From Pseudomonadota bacterium (GTDB lineage: Bacteria > Pseudomonadota > Alphaproteobacteria > Acetobacterales > Acetobacteraceae), in NCBI GenBank assembly GCA_021780035.1, contig JAJXZO010000144.1:1-53996 (forward strand): DNA of 53,996 nt, in the 5' to 3' direction. A program made the position numbers and the translations under genes. A model generated the notes under the pieces. The model was not told where the DNA came from, ran no database searches, and saw nothing but the letters and a program-made list of their open reading frames with translations. Below are positions 7,672 to 16,295 of the stretch, piece by piece; within the stretch, counting starts at the first letter, position 1, and every line of letters begins with the position of its first letter.

Positions 7672-9375
7672 ATGGCCAGCGGACTGCGCAAGAACCTCAC
7701 CAGTTATGGCGACAAGGGATTCTCTCTGTTCTTGCGGACCGCCTTCATCAAGGCGATGGGCTTCTCCGACGACGCGCTGGACCGGCCGATCATCGGCATC
7801 ACTAACACCTATAGCGACTTCAACCCCTGCCACGGCAACGTTCCCGACATGATCGAGGCGGTCAAGCGGGGGGTGATGCTCGCCGGCGGCCTGCCGATGG
7901 CCTTTCCCACCATCTCCATCCACGAGGCGTTCTCCCACCCCACCTCGATGTTCCTGCGCAACCTGATGGCGCTCGACACCGAGGAGATGATCCGCGCCCA
8001 ACCGATGGACGCGGTGGTGGTGATCGGCGGCTGCGACAAGACGCTGCCGGCGCAGATGATGGCGGCGGCGAGCGTCAACCTGCCCACCATCGTATTGCCT
8101 ACCGGGCCGATGCTGGTCGGGCACCACCGCGGCGAGGTTCTGGGCGCCTGCACCGACTGCCGCCGGCTGTGGGGCAAGCATCGCGCCGGGGAGATCGACG
8201 CCGACGAGATCGCCGCCATCAGTGGCCGGCTCGCCCCCAGCAAGGGCACCTGCATGGTGATGGGCACCGCCAGCACCGTCGCCAGCATGGTGGAGGCGCT
8301 CGGTATGTGCCTGCCCGGCGGCGGCACCTGCCCGGCAGCGCATTCGGAGCGGTTGCGCATCGCCGAGGCTTCCGGCACCACGGCCGTGCGCCTCGCCGCG
8401 GAGAACGTCCGCCCGAGCGACATCCTCACCCCCGCGGCGTTGCGCAACGCCTTCACCGTGTTGCAGGCGATCGGCGGGTCCACCAACGCGCTGATCCACT
8501 TCACCGCCGTCGCCGGGAGGCTCGGCATCCCGGTGGACCTGGAGGAGTTCGACGCCATCGGCCGCGACGTGCCGGTGCTGGTGGACCTCAAGCCCTCGGG
8601 CGAGCACTACATGGAGCACCTGCACCACGCGGGCGGCATTCCGGCGCTGATGCGGGAACTCGCGCCGCTGCTCGACACCTCGTGCCGCACCGTGGGCGGG
8701 GTGACGCTGGCCGAGGTGATCGCGAAGGCCGAGGAGGTGCCGGGGCAGGAAGTAATCCGCCCGCGCTCGCGCCCGCTGATGACCGGCGGCGGCCTCGCCG
8801 TGCTGCGCGGCAACCTCGCCCCCAGCGGCGCGCTGATCAAGGCGGCGGCGGCGAGCGAGCGCCTGCTTCGCCACGAGGGCCGCGCCGTGGTGTTCGAGAC
8901 GGTGGGCGAGATGGTGGAGCACATCGACGACGAGGATCTCGACATCGTCCCCGAGGACATCATCGTCATGCGCAACGCCGGTCCCATTGGCGCGCCGGGG
9001 ATGCCGGAGGCGGGCTACATCCCCATTCCGCGCAAGCTCGCGCGGCAAGGCGTGAAGGACATGGTGCGCATCTCGGACGCGCGCATGAGCGGCACCGCCT
9101 TCGGCACCATCGTTCTGCACCTCACTCCGGAATCGGCCGCCGGCGGGCCGCTCGGACTGGTGCGCACGGGCGATCGCATCCGCCTCGACGTGCCGGCACG
9201 CAGGCTCGATTTGCTGGTGGACGAGGAGGAACTCGCCGCCCGTCGCGCCGCCTGGGTGCCGCCGGCGCCGCCCGAGGGGGCGGAGCGGGGCTATCTGCGG
9301 CTCTACCGGGAACAGGTTCTGCAGGCCGACCAGGGCTGCGACTTCCGCTTCTGCCTGCCGAACTCGCAAGGCTGA
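7672..9375 (+). CDS. IlvD/Edd-family dehydratase (sugar-acid or dihydroxy-acid dehydratase)
   Basis: A 567-residue Fe-S dehydratase. Cluster cysteines are Cys53 (Asn-Pro-Cys-His-Gly-Asn), Cys121 (Gly-Gly-Cys-Asp-Lys-Thr) and Cys194 (Lys-Gly-Thr-Cys-Met-Val), the spacing of [2Fe-2S] L-arabonate/D-xylonate-type dehydratases and of IlvD. The start Arg-Lys-Asn-Leu-Thr-Ser-Tyr-Gly-Asp and the Asp-Ala-Arg-Met-Ser-Gly-Thr-Ala-Phe-Gly block favour the pentonate-dehydratase branch over biosynthetic IlvD, which I infer rather than prove. AAGGAGAG precedes the ATG. A metallo-hydrolase that could be a lactonase follows 30 bp later, suggesting a lactone-to-sugar-acid-to-2-keto-3-deoxy-acid sequence. Confidence 0.9.
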   Translation: MASGLRKNLTSYGDKGFSLFLRTAFIKAMGFSDDALDRPIIGITNTYSDFNPCHGNVPDMIEAVKRGVMLAGGLPMAFPTISIHEAFSHPTSMFLRNLMALDTEEMIRAQPMDAVVVIGGCDKTLPAQMMAAASVNLPTIVLPTGPMLVGHHRGEVLGACTDCRRLWGKHRAGEIDADEIAAISGRLAPSKGTCMVMGTASTVASMVEALGMCLPGGGTCPAAHSERLRIAEASGTTAVRLAAENVRPSDILTPAALRNAFTVLQAIGGSTNALIHFTAVAGRLGIPVDLEEFDAIGRDVPVLVDLKPSGEHYMEHLHHAGGIPALMRELAPLLDTSCRTVGGVTLAEVIAKAEEVPGQEVIRPRSRPLMTGGGLAVLRGNLAPSGALIKAAAASERLLRHEGRAVVFETVGEMVEHIDDEDLDIVPEDIIVMRNAGPIGAPGMPEAGYIPIPRKLARQGVKDMVRISDARMSGTAFGTIVLHLTPESAAGGPLGLVRTGDRIRLDVPARRLDLLVDEEELAARRAAWVPPAPPEGAERGYLRLYREQVLQADQGCDFRFCLPNSQG

Positions 9376-9405
9376 AGAGCGGTTTACAGGGAGGAATGCA
9401 AGGAA

Positions 9406-10272
9406 ATGCGGCAATTCACCATCGGCGATGTCACCATCGACGCCATCTGCGAACGCAGCGGGCCGTGGCGGACGCCGGAGACGATCTTTCTCGGCTACGA
9501 CCGGGAAGCCAGCGAGTCGAAGCTGCGCGAACTCGGCCCCGTTCTCTACGACGCGGCGCAGAACAGGCTGGTGATGGCCTACCACAGCTTCGTGCTGCGC
9601 TGGCCGGGCCGCACCGTGCTCATCGACACCTGCACCGGCGAGGACAAGGGCTATCCGCCGCCGATGGACTTCCCGAAGCAGCCCTGGCTCGACGGCCTCG
9701 CGGCCCTCGACCTCGCCTTCGAGGACATCGACGTGGTGTTCTCCACCCATCTGCACATCGACCACTGCGGCTGGAACACCCGGCTGCGGGAAGGCCGCTG
9801 GGTGCCCGCATTCCCGCGCGCCCGCTACTTGTTCGTGCGCGGCGAATACGAATACTGGAAGCAGGCCACCGCCCGTGGCGAGAACCCGCCCGGCAAGGTG
9901 TGGACGATGAACTGCGAGCCGGTGATGGCCGCCGGCCAGTGCGAACTCGTGGAGGCCGACTACACGCTCGACGGCGTCATGAGCCTGAAGTTGACCCCGG
10001 GGCACTCGCCGTTCCACTGCTGCGTCGACATTTCCTCGCGCGGCGAGCACGCGTCGGTGGTCGGCGACCTGATGCACCACGCGCTGCAACTCGTGGAGCC
10101 GGATACCTCCACCGTGTTCTGCGCTGACCCGAAAGCGGCGGCGCGCTCGCGGCGGGCGTTTCTCGCCGAGGCCGCGGAGAAGAATACGCTGCTGTTTCCC
10201 TCGCACTTCCCCGGGCCGGTGGCGGGCCGAGTGCAGGCCGAGGGCAAGGGCTTCCGCTGGCAGTTCGCGTAA
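9406..10272 (+). CDS. MBL-fold metallo-hydrolase (possible lactonase)
   Basis: A 288-residue metallo-beta-lactamase superfamily protein with Thr-His-Leu-His-Ile-Asp-His at 114-120 for the dinuclear metal site. Further ligands lie in Thr-Pro-Gly-His-Ser-Pro (about 202), Val-Gly-Asp-Leu-Met-His-His (about 225) and Ser-His-Phe-Pro near the end. The family includes AttM/AiiB-type lactonases and many uncharacterised hydrolases. It is expected to be cytoplasmic, as no signal peptide is present. A GGGAGGA element precedes the ATG. Its position right behind the dehydratase suggests hydrolysis of a sugar lactone feeding that enzyme, but the sequence alone does not fix the substrate. Confidence 0.85.
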   Translation: MRQFTIGDVTIDAICERSGPWRTPETIFLGYDREASESKLRELGPVLYDAAQNRLVMAYHSFVLRWPGRTVLIDTCTGEDKGYPPPMDFPKQPWLDGLAALDLAFEDIDVVFSTHLHIDHCGWNTRLREGRWVPAFPRARYLFVRGEYEYWKQATARGENPPGKVWTMNCEPVMAAGQCELVEADYTLDGVMSLKLTPGHSPFHCCVDISSRGEHASVVGDLMHHALQLVEPDTSTVFCADPKAAARSRRAFLAEAAEKNTLLFPSHFPGPVAGRVQAEGKGFRWQFA

Positions 10273-10279
10273 GGGGCGG

Positions 10280-10750
10280 TCAGAACTCGCAGCGGCGGAG
10301 CACGGCGAGCGGCAGGGCGATACCGGCGCCGATGCCGCCGACGGTGAACACCACGCGCAACATCGACACCACGGTGTCGGTGAAGGACTGGTCGAGCGGC
10401 AGCACGTCGGGGGCGGTGAGGGCGAACAGCCCGAGCAGCGAGCGGGCGAAAAAGGCGCCCGGCACCATCGGGATGCAGGCGGCCACCGCCACCGCGGTGG
10501 CGTTGCTGCCGAGGCGCTGGCGGCACAGCCCGGCGGCGAACAGTGTCACCGTTACCGCGGCGAGGAAGGTGGCGGCCTCCAGGCTGACCCCGTGACCGAG
10601 CAGCGCCGTGCGCACGGCGAGTGCCAGCGCGCCGCCGGCGGCGCAGAAAGCGAGCGGCCGGGGAGCGGCGTTGAACAGCACGCCGAATCCGGTCGCGGCA
10701 AGCGCCCCCAGCGATGCCGCGCGGAAAATGGTGGCGAGCAGCGGGATCAC
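10280..10750 (-). CDS. ThrE_2-type threonine/serine exporter, small membrane subunit
   Basis: A 156-residue hydrophobic protein with about four to five membrane helices, matching the C-terminal half (DUF3815/ThrE_2) of two-domain ThrE exporters. Ala-Cys-Ile-Pro-Met-Val-Pro-Gly-Ala is the typical conserved Pro-Gly block. Its start overlaps the stop of the upstream ThrE-domain gene by 4 bp, so the two form a split exporter as in many proteobacteria. Export of Thr/Ser is known for Corynebacterium ThrE; the substrate here is inferred. Confidence 0.85.
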   Translation of the reverse strand: MIPLLATIFRAASLGALAATGFGVLFNAAPRPLAFCAAGGALALAVRTALLGHGVSLEAATFLAAVTVTLFAAGLCRQRLGSNATAVAVAACIPMVPGAFFARSLLGLFALTAPDVLPLDQSFTDTVVSMLRVVFTVGGIGAGIALPLAVLRRCEF

Positions 10751-11520
10751 GCGCGCACCGCCAGAAGGATCTGCGCCAGCCAGATGCTGACGGCGATGAA
10801 CACCATCACCATCAGCACCGAGACCGCGCGCGCGCTGCCGAGCGTGGGGTAGCCGTCCACCACGTCCATTTCGGCGTTGGTCGCCGGCACGCCGGGCACC
10901 AGCAGCAGGGTGGAGCTGACCAGCGCCAGTTCCTGGGTGAAGCTGCCGGAAAGCCTGGCGCCGAGCCCGCCGAGGAAGGCGGCGAGCAGCGCCACCGCCG
11001 TGACGACCACGAACAGATTGACCCCGCGACGATGCAGGAACATCCGCAACACCTGCCCGGCACCGCTGGCGACCGCCACCGCCGGCAGTGCCAGCGCGTC
11101 CGCGCCGAGCAGACCGGCGAACGCCGCGCAGGCAAATCCGACTGCGGTCACCACCAGCCAGTCCGGATAGCGCGGCACGTCATGCATCAGCCGGTCCAGC
11201 CGCTCGGAAAGCTCGGCGACCGGCATGCAGGTTTCCGACGCCTCGCGCACCAGGGTGCGAACCGCCTGGTCGAGGCGCTGGTTGACGCCGGGCGGCGGCA
11301 CGGTGGCCATGCGGGTGATGCTGTTGCCGTCGCGGCTCAGCGTGATGGTGATGGAAGCGTAGCCCACGCGCATGCCGAGCAGTTCCACGCCGCGGCAGCC
11401 GGCCAGCAGGGCGCCGCATTCGTGGATCACCCGCACGCTGCTGCCGCACTGCATCAGCACGCGCGCGCAGCGCAGCGCCACCAGGGCGATCTGCTCCAGA
11501 TCGCGGTGGCGGAGGATCAC
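10747..11520 (-). CDS. ThrE-family threonine/serine exporter, large subunit
   Basis: A 257-residue protein. The N-terminal half is soluble and hydrolase-like (residues 1-115, with Ser-Ile-Thr-Ile-Thr-Leu-Ser-Arg-Asp), and about five membrane helices follow. The conserved Leu-Val-Pro-Gly-Val-Pro block at about 208-213 mirrors the Pro-Gly motif of the partner. It pairs with the ThrE_2 protein through an ATGA overlap. The start is uncertain: GTG at 11520 is the first plausible codon and has no clear ribosome-binding site. A 60-bp gap separates it from the SIMPL gene upstream on the same strand. Confidence 0.85.
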   Translation of the reverse strand: MILRHRDLEQIALVALRCARVLMQCGSSVRVIHECGALLAGCRGVELLGMRVGYASITITLSRDGNSITRMATVPPPGVNQRLDQAVRTLVREASETCMPVAELSERLDRLMHDVPRYPDWLVVTAVGFACAAFAGLLGADALALPAVAVASGAGQVLRMFLHRRGVNLFVVVTAVALLAAFLGGLGARLSGSFTQELALVSSTLLLVPGVPATNAEMDVVDGYPTLGSARAVSVLMVMVFIAVSIWLAQILLAVRA

Positions 11521-11580
11521 CGGGTCGGTTTCGACGGGCTCGGTCAGCGCGGGGTTCTTTCGGCGGGGAAGGCGGCCAGT

Positions 11581-12267
11581 CTAGCGCAACAGCACGTCCG
11601 CTTCGACACTCGCGCTCACAGGGATGTCCTGCGCGCGGGCGATGGGAGGCTGGGGCCGAGGCGCCGCCGCCATCCTGGCGAAGATGCGCGGGGGCGGCGC
11701 GGGTGGCGGGCCGGAGTCGATCTTCACCGTCTCGAAGCGATCGAAATGCAGGCCGAGGTCGCCGGCCGCCTGTTCCGCCCGTGCCCGCAGGGCGGAGAGA
11801 GCCTGCCGGGTCGCCTGTTCGCGCGCGGCGCGCACCGCCTTGGAGCTTGCCACGAAGCGCAGTTCCTCCACCGCGAGGCCCTGCTGTTGCAGCGTTCCCA
11901 CCAGCGCGAGTAGGGCGGCGCCCTTGCCATCCGTGCTTAGCGACAGCGTTTCGCTGGCGTGCCAGGGGGCTGCGGGCTTGCCGGCGGCGACGAAAGGTTG
12001 CCAGACGCTATAGGCGCCGGTGCTTGCCGTCACCGCCGCCACGGGCTTCGCCGCGGCGAGCGCATCGCGCATCAGCCCGTTCACACGCGCCTGCGCCGCC
12101 GCCGCCGAGGGCGCGTTTGCCTCCACCTGCAGGGAGGCGACCAGACGGTCGGGGTGGAGCATGACCTCGGCCGTCTCGGTCAAATGCAGTACGGTTTCCG
12201 GTGGCACCGGGGCGGCGGCCATCAGCAGGACGGCGAAAGCAGCGGCCGGAAGGGCTGGGCGCGGCAT
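11581..12267 (-). CDS. SIMPL-domain (DUF541) periplasmic protein
   Basis: A 228-residue exported protein. A signal peptide of about 20 residues is followed by the DUF541/SIMPL fold: Leu-Thr-Glu-Thr-Ala-Glu-Val and Pro-Asp-Arg-Leu-Val-Ala-Ser-Leu at the start, and Ala-Arg-Ala-Glu-Gln-Ala-Ala-Gly-Asp-Leu-Gly-Leu in the C-terminal half. Family members form periplasmic or outer-membrane assemblies (YggE, BP26), and some are linked to oxidative-stress tolerance; none is an established enzyme. It lies 18 bp downstream of the TRAP permease on the same strand and may share its transcript. Confidence 0.82.
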   Translation of the reverse strand: MPRPALPAAAFAVLLMAAAPVPPETVLHLTETAEVMLHPDRLVASLQVEANAPSAAAAQARVNGLMRDALAAAKPVAAVTASTGAYSVWQPFVAAGKPAAPWHASETLSLSTDGKGAALLALVGTLQQQGLAVEELRFVASSKAVRAAREQATRQALSALRARAEQAAGDLGLHFDRFETVKIDSGPPPAPPPRIFARMAAAPRPQPPIARAQDIPVSASVEADVLLR

Positions 12268-12285
12268 GGGGCCTCCGGACAGAAA

Positions 12286-13578
12286 TCAGGCGAGATGCAG
12301 CAGGTGCGGCAGCCACAGCGAGATCGCCGGGATGTAGGTGACCAGCATCAGCACGCCGAACATCACCAAGTAGAACGGCCAGATATGCTTCACCACCTCC
12401 TCCATGGAAACCCTGCCCACGGCGCAGCCGACGAAGATGATCGACCCCACCGGAGGATGGCAAAGCCCGATGCCGAGGTTCAGCATCATCAGGATGCCGA
12501 AGTGGACCGGATTCACGCCGAAGTTCTGCATCACCGGCAGCAGGATCGGCGTGGTGATGAGGATGGAGGGTGCCATGTCCATGAAGCAGCCGATCAACAG
12601 CAACATGACGTTGATCAGCATCAGGATGACGTATTTGTCGTGGGAGATGGACAGGAAGAACGAGGTGATCATCGCCGGCATCTGCACCATCGCCATGATG
12701 TAGCCGACGCCCGCGGCGAAGGCGATCAGCGTCATCACCATCGCCACCGTGCGCAGCGTCCGGTGCACGAGCAGCGGTAGGTCGCGCCAGCGGTAGTCGC
12801 GGTAGATGAACATGGTGACGAAGAAGGCCCACACGGTGGCCACGGCGCCCGCCTCGATGGCGGTGAACACGCCGCCCAGGATGCCGCCGATGATGATGAG
12901 AATGGTCACCAGGCCCCAAAGGGCGTCGATGCCGATGCGCACGGACTGCCGGAACGGCACCACGATGCCGCGCGGATATTTGTAGCGGTAGGCATAGACG
13001 AGGCAGAGCAGGATGATGGCCAGTCCGAGCAGCAGGCCGGGAATGACGCCGGCCATGAACAGGGCGATGATGGAGATAGTGCCGCCCGTGGCCAGCGAAT
13101 ACAGCACGGCGTTATGCGAGGGCGGCACCAGCAGCGCCTGCACCGAGGCGCTGATGGTGACGTTGGTGGCGAACACGCGCGGGTAGCCGCTGTCCTCCAT
13201 CTGCGGGATCAGCACCGAGCCGATCGCCGAGATGTCCGCCACCGCCGAGCCGGAAATGCCGGAGAGGAAGGTGGTGGCCACCACGTTCACCGCGGCGAGG
13301 CCGCCGCGCAGGCGGGTGACGCCGACGAGGACGTTGGCCAGCGCCACCAGCCGCCGCGCCATGCCGCCCTCGGCCATGATGGCACCGGCGAGGACGAAGA
13401 ACGGAATGGTGAGCATGGCGAACTTGGAAACGCCGCTCGAGATCTGCAGCATCACCGCATCGAGCGGGATGGAGGCGCCCCAGGCGCCGATCAGCGCCGC
13501 GGCGCCCAGCGCGTAGGAAACCGGCATGCCGATCACCAACCCGACGACCAGCGCACCCAGGACGTAAAGGACTTCCAT
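12286..13578 (-). CDS. dctM: TRAP transporter large permease
   Basis: A 430-residue integral membrane protein of the DctM/TRAP-type large permease family (ion transporter superfamily). There are about 12 hydrophobic segments and conserved blocks such as Gly-Ile-Ser-Gly-Ser-Ala-Val-Ala-Asp (about 111) and Pro-Pro-Ser-His-Asn (about 152). It drives sodium- or proton-coupled uptake of an organic acid together with DctQ and DctP. It lies 6 bp downstream of dctQ in one operon. Confidence 0.95.
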   Translation of the reverse strand: MEVLYVLGALVVGLVIGMPVSYALGAAALIGAWGASIPLDAVMLQISSGVSKFAMLTIPFFVLAGAIMAEGGMARRLVALANVLVGVTRLRGGLAAVNVVATTFLSGISGSAVADISAIGSVLIPQMEDSGYPRVFATNVTISASVQALLVPPSHNAVLYSLATGGTISIIALFMAGVIPGLLLGLAIILLCLVYAYRYKYPRGIVVPFRQSVRIGIDALWGLVTILIIIGGILGGVFTAIEAGAVATVWAFFVTMFIYRDYRWRDLPLLVHRTLRTVAMVMTLIAFAAGVGYIMAMVQMPAMITSFFLSISHDKYVILMLINVMLLLIGCFMDMAPSILITTPILLPVMQNFGVNPVHFGILMMLNLGIGLCHPPVGSIIFVGCAVGRVSMEEVVKHIWPFYLVMFGVLMLVTYIPAISLWLPHLLHLA

Positions 13579-13584
13579 CGGAGA

Positions 13585-14112
13585 CTACTCCTGGGCCGCA
13601 GCGCGTGCGGGAGTGGCGTGCGCGGGGCGGATGACGTCGGGGGCGGGGCCGAACAGCAGCCGCTCGATCACGAACAGGACGGTGATGGCGCCGCCGATCG
13701 GGATCGGCAGGTAGGAGACGCCGACCCTAAGCCAGGGAAACGCGTCGATATATTGGTGCCAGGTGGTGATGCACAGCATGACGCCCCAGTAGGCCATGAA
13801 CAGCGACAGGGCGCCGACGACGAGGTCGGAGAGCTTGTCGGAGATGAACTTCAACCGCGGAGGCAGCATGTTCTGGAACACCAGCACGCGCATATGCACG
13901 TCCACGCGGTAGCAGGCGGCGGCGCCGAAGAAGGTGATCACCGCCGCCATCAGGGTGGAGGCGGGTTCCGGCCAGCCGGCGGAATTGTGCAGGACGTAGC
14001 GCGTGAAGACGCCGTAGGGGATGACGAAGGAGATGAGGACGAAGGCCAGCGAGGCGATGGTGACGCTGATCCAGTAAAGTACGTCCATGGACCGGCGAAA
14101 AATCTGCCGCAT
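13585..14112 (-). CDS. dctQ: TRAP transporter small permease
   Basis: A 175-residue DctQ-family protein with four membrane helices, including the conserved Val-Phe-Thr-Arg-Tyr-Val-Leu and Gly-Trp-Pro-Glu-Pro between the first two. I chose the ATG at 14112 because an AGGAGG element stands 6 nt in front of it; the in-frame ATG at 14118 lies immediately against that element. It connects the periplasmic binding protein to DctM. The last 30 residues are an Ala/Pro-rich cytoplasmic tail. Confidence 0.9.
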   Translation of the reverse strand: MRQIFRRSMDVLYWISVTIASLAFVLISFVIPYGVFTRYVLHNSAGWPEPASTLMAAVITFFGAAACYRVDVHMRVLVFQNMLPPRLKFISDKLSDLVVGALSLFMAYWGVMLCITTWHQYIDAFPWLRVGVSYLPIPIGGAITVLFVIERLLFGPAPDVIRPAHATPARAAAQE

Positions 14113-14195
14113 CGTCATCCTCCTGTGCGGGCGCAGCAAAACCCGCAGACGGAAGCGGTCAGGCCTCCGCCCGCGGGGAAATCACGCAAACAGCC

Positions 14196-15203
14196 TCAAG
14201 AGACTTTCTGGATGCGCTCGACGAGGGCCTTGTACTTGGAGCCGTACTTCTCCCACACCGGCTTCTCCGCATCCTGCCAGGGGGTCTTATCCTTGATGTA
14301 GGTGATGTCGATCTTCGCTTCTTTCATCTTCTTCAGCGCGTCGGCTTCCTTCTCGTCCCACAGCTTGCGCTCCTCGAACTGCGCCTCGCGGGCGAGCTTG
14401 GCGATCAACTGCTGGTCCGGCTTCGCCATCTTGTTCCAGACGATCTTCGACATCACCAGCATCTCGGGGAGGATCAGGTGCTCGGTGAAGGTGTAAAACT
14501 TCGCGGCTTCGTAGTGGTGGTCATAGACATAGCTCGGCGTGTTGTTCTCGGCGCCGTCGATCACCCCCGTCTGCAGCGCGCTGAACACCTGATCGTAGCC
14601 CATCGGCACGCCGTCGGCGCCGAGCGCGTTCATCATCGCCACGAAAATCGGGTTGCCCATCACCCGCATCTTCAGCCCCTTCATGTCGGCGATGGTCTTG
14701 ATGGGCTTCTTGGTGTCGTACATGCTGCGGGCGCCGGCATCCATGAACGCCAGGCCGACGAGGTTGGCGTTCGGGGAGTTGGTGACCGAGGCGAGGAGGT
14801 CCTTGCCGATCTCGCCGTCGATCACTTTCCTCATGTGCTCGGTGCTGCGGAAGACGAACGGCAGGCTGAAGACGTTGAGGTCGTCGATCACCGGGCCGAG
14901 CGTGCCGGCCGAGGTGCGGCAGAAGGCCAGCGCGCTGGTCTGCGTCTGCTCGATCGTCTCCTTCTCGCCACCGAGCTGCATGGAGGCATACATGGCGATG
15001 GAGAGCCGGCCCTTGGTGGCGGCGGCGAGCTTCTTGCCCATGCTCTCGACCGCAGCGACGGTTGGATAGCCTTCCGGATGCACATCGGCGGCCTTCAGCA
15101 CCATCTTCGCATCGGCGGCCTGGGCGAGCCCGCCGAAGCCGGCGGAAGCGAGCCCAAGAGCCGCGGCACCGCCGCCGAGCTTCAGAACACTGCGTCGATC
15201 CAT
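14196..15203 (-). CDS. dctP: TRAP transporter substrate-binding protein (DctP family)
   Basis: A 335-residue exported receptor. The N-terminus Met-Asp-Arg-Arg-Ser-Val-Leu-Lys-Leu-Gly-Gly is a Tat-like or Sec signal ending near Ala-Gln-Ala-Ala (about 30). Gly-Leu-Lys-Met-Arg-Val-Met contains the conserved Arg that binds the substrate carboxylate in DctP proteins. Gly-Val-Ile-Asp-Gly-Ala-Glu-Asn is the usual late motif. GGGAGG precedes the ATG. It heads the dctPQM operon. The ligand is probably an organic or sugar acid, and the convergent sugar-acid dehydratase 4.8 kb away is a possible metabolic partner (inference). Confidence 0.93.
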   Translation of the reverse strand: MDRRSVLKLGGGAAALGLASAGFGGLAQAADAKMVLKAADVHPEGYPTVAAVESMGKKLAAATKGRLSIAMYASMQLGGEKETIEQTQTSALAFCRTSAGTLGPVIDDLNVFSLPFVFRSTEHMRKVIDGEIGKDLLASVTNSPNANLVGLAFMDAGARSMYDTKKPIKTIADMKGLKMRVMGNPIFVAMMNALGADGVPMGYDQVFSALQTGVIDGAENNTPSYVYDHHYEAAKFYTFTEHLILPEMLVMSKIVWNKMAKPDQQLIAKLAREAQFEERKLWDEKEADALKKMKEAKIDITYIKDKTPWQDAEKPVWEKYGSKYKALVERIQKVS

Positions 15204-15306
15204 CGTAGCCTCCCTGTTCCTCGGAGCGCATGCCCCGGGTGGATAATCACCGGAATCCTGGCAACGGCAGCCGAAAACTGGCCGGATGGCAGCGCCCGCC
15301 ACCGCA

Positions 15307-15337
15307 CGGCGCCGCCATACCACTTGGCGGAACGCCG
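15307..15337. promoter_or_regulatory. dyad upstream of dctPQM / downstream of merR
   Basis: CGGCG-CCGCCA, 7 nt, TGGCGG-AA-CGCCG. The inner 6-bp arms and outer 5-bp arms are both perfect, with a 2-nt bulge. It sits about 105 bp upstream of dctP and 48 bp past the merR stop. It could be an operator for the TRAP operon or a hairpin ending the merR transcript; there is no T-run, so termination is unproven. Confidence 0.35.
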
Positions 15338-15384
15338 AACAAGCAGCCCACGGGATGCTTTTCAGAACACAGCCGCGTGTGGCG

Positions 15385-15936
15385 CTACGGAAACAATGCG
15401 CGCAGTGCTTCAAGTTCTGCCAAAGTATGCAGAAGGACCGTGCGCAGGCGCTCCACTTCGCTGTCGCGCGGGCGCGTCTGCCGTGCAGGCGGGGGAGTAT
15501 CCGCGACCAGGCCCGGCATCGGCAGTTGCCGCGATGCCTCGGGCGCCGGAGGCTCGGCATCCGTATGCGCTTCCGCCCGATCATCGCCGCTCGCGGGAGG
15601 GATGTCGTCCGCGAGCCTGCCGCCGCCCTCGCGCAACAGGCGCTGCACGCCCTTGATCGTATAGCCTTGGATGTACAGAAGATCGGAAATGCGCCTGAGC
15701 AGCGCGATGTCGTCCGGCCGGTAATAGCGGCGGCCGCCGCCGCGCTTCAGCGGCTTTACCTGCGCGAACTTGGTTTCCCAGAAACGCAGCACATGCTGCG
15801 GAATATGCAGGTCATCGGCGACTTCGCTGATGGTGCGGAAGGCATTCGGGGCCTTCCGTGTCCTGACGCGCTCACCTTCCGCCTCCTCCACCAGGGACGG
15901 TTCTTCGCGGGTGGTGCCGGCTGGAAGGATGCTCAT
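15385..15936 (-). CDS. MerR-family transcriptional regulator
   Basis: A 183-residue protein with a MerR helix-turn-helix at about 34-85: Thr-Ile-Ser-Glu-Val-Ala, then Val-Leu-Arg-Phe-Trp-Glu-Thr-Lys-Phe and Arg-Arg-Tyr-Tyr-Arg-Pro-Asp-Asp. No metal-binding cysteines follow. The C-terminal half is Pro/Ala/Glu-rich and ends in a short helix. This is the MerR paralogue conserved immediately downstream of ihfA in alphaproteobacteria. Its start overlaps the ihfA stop (15933-15936), so they are co-translated. Its targets are unknown. Confidence 0.9.
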   Translation of the reverse strand: MSILPAGTTREEPSLVEEAEGERVRTRKAPNAFRTISEVADDLHIPQHVLRFWETKFAQVKPLKRGGGRRYYRPDDIALLRRISDLLYIQGYTIKGVQRLLREGGGRLADDIPPASGDDRAEAHTDAEPPAPEASRQLPMPGLVADTPPPARQTRPRDSEVERLRTVLLHTLAELEALRALFP

Positions 15937-16250
15937 TCTTCGTCTCCCACCCCCTCGGGCACCGCCACATGGTTCACCCGTGCCTTCAGCACCTGGCTTG
16001 GCCGGAATACCAGCACGCGGCGCGGCAGGATCGGCACCTCCACCCCGGTTTTCGGGTTGCGGCCGATGCGGCGGCCCTTCTGCCGCACCGAGAAGGTTCC
16101 GAACCCGCTGATTTTGACGGACTCTCCTCCTTCGAGTACAACCGCCATCCGCTCCAGCACGAGTTCCAGGAGGTCGGCGGATTCGTTGCGGGATAGACCC
16201 ACTTCGCTATAGATGCTCTCGGCCAGCCGGGCCCGGGTGAGGGTGTTCAT
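15933..16250 (-). CDS. ihfA: integration host factor subunit alpha
   Basis: A 105-residue HU/IHF-family DNA-bending protein. Gly-Phe-Gly-Thr-Phe at 49-53 and Arg-Asn-Pro-Lys-Thr-Gly at 64-69 are the IHF-alpha arm motifs; the Pro intercalates DNA. Val-Phe-Arg-Pro-Ser near 81 is also typical. It forms a heterodimer with IHF-beta (not in the window). Genes often found upstream elsewhere (plsX-fabH) are absent here; a TPR gene lies 45 bp away on the same strand instead. Confidence 0.95.
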   Translation of the reverse strand: MNTLTRARLAESIYSEVGLSRNESADLLELVLERMAVVLEGGESVKISGFGTFSVRQKGRRIGRNPKTGVEVPILPRRVLVFRPSQVLKARVNHVAVPEGVGDEE

Positions 16251-16295
16251 GGCATGACGCTAGAAAGCGCAGCGCGACTCGTCAATGCTCAAATA

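Noticed and set aside
15204-15384. tRNA gene expected near merR/ihfA
   Set aside because: I looked for a tRNA-Pro, which sometimes lies near merR in alphaproteobacteria, on both strands and found no T-loop or acceptor-stem pattern.
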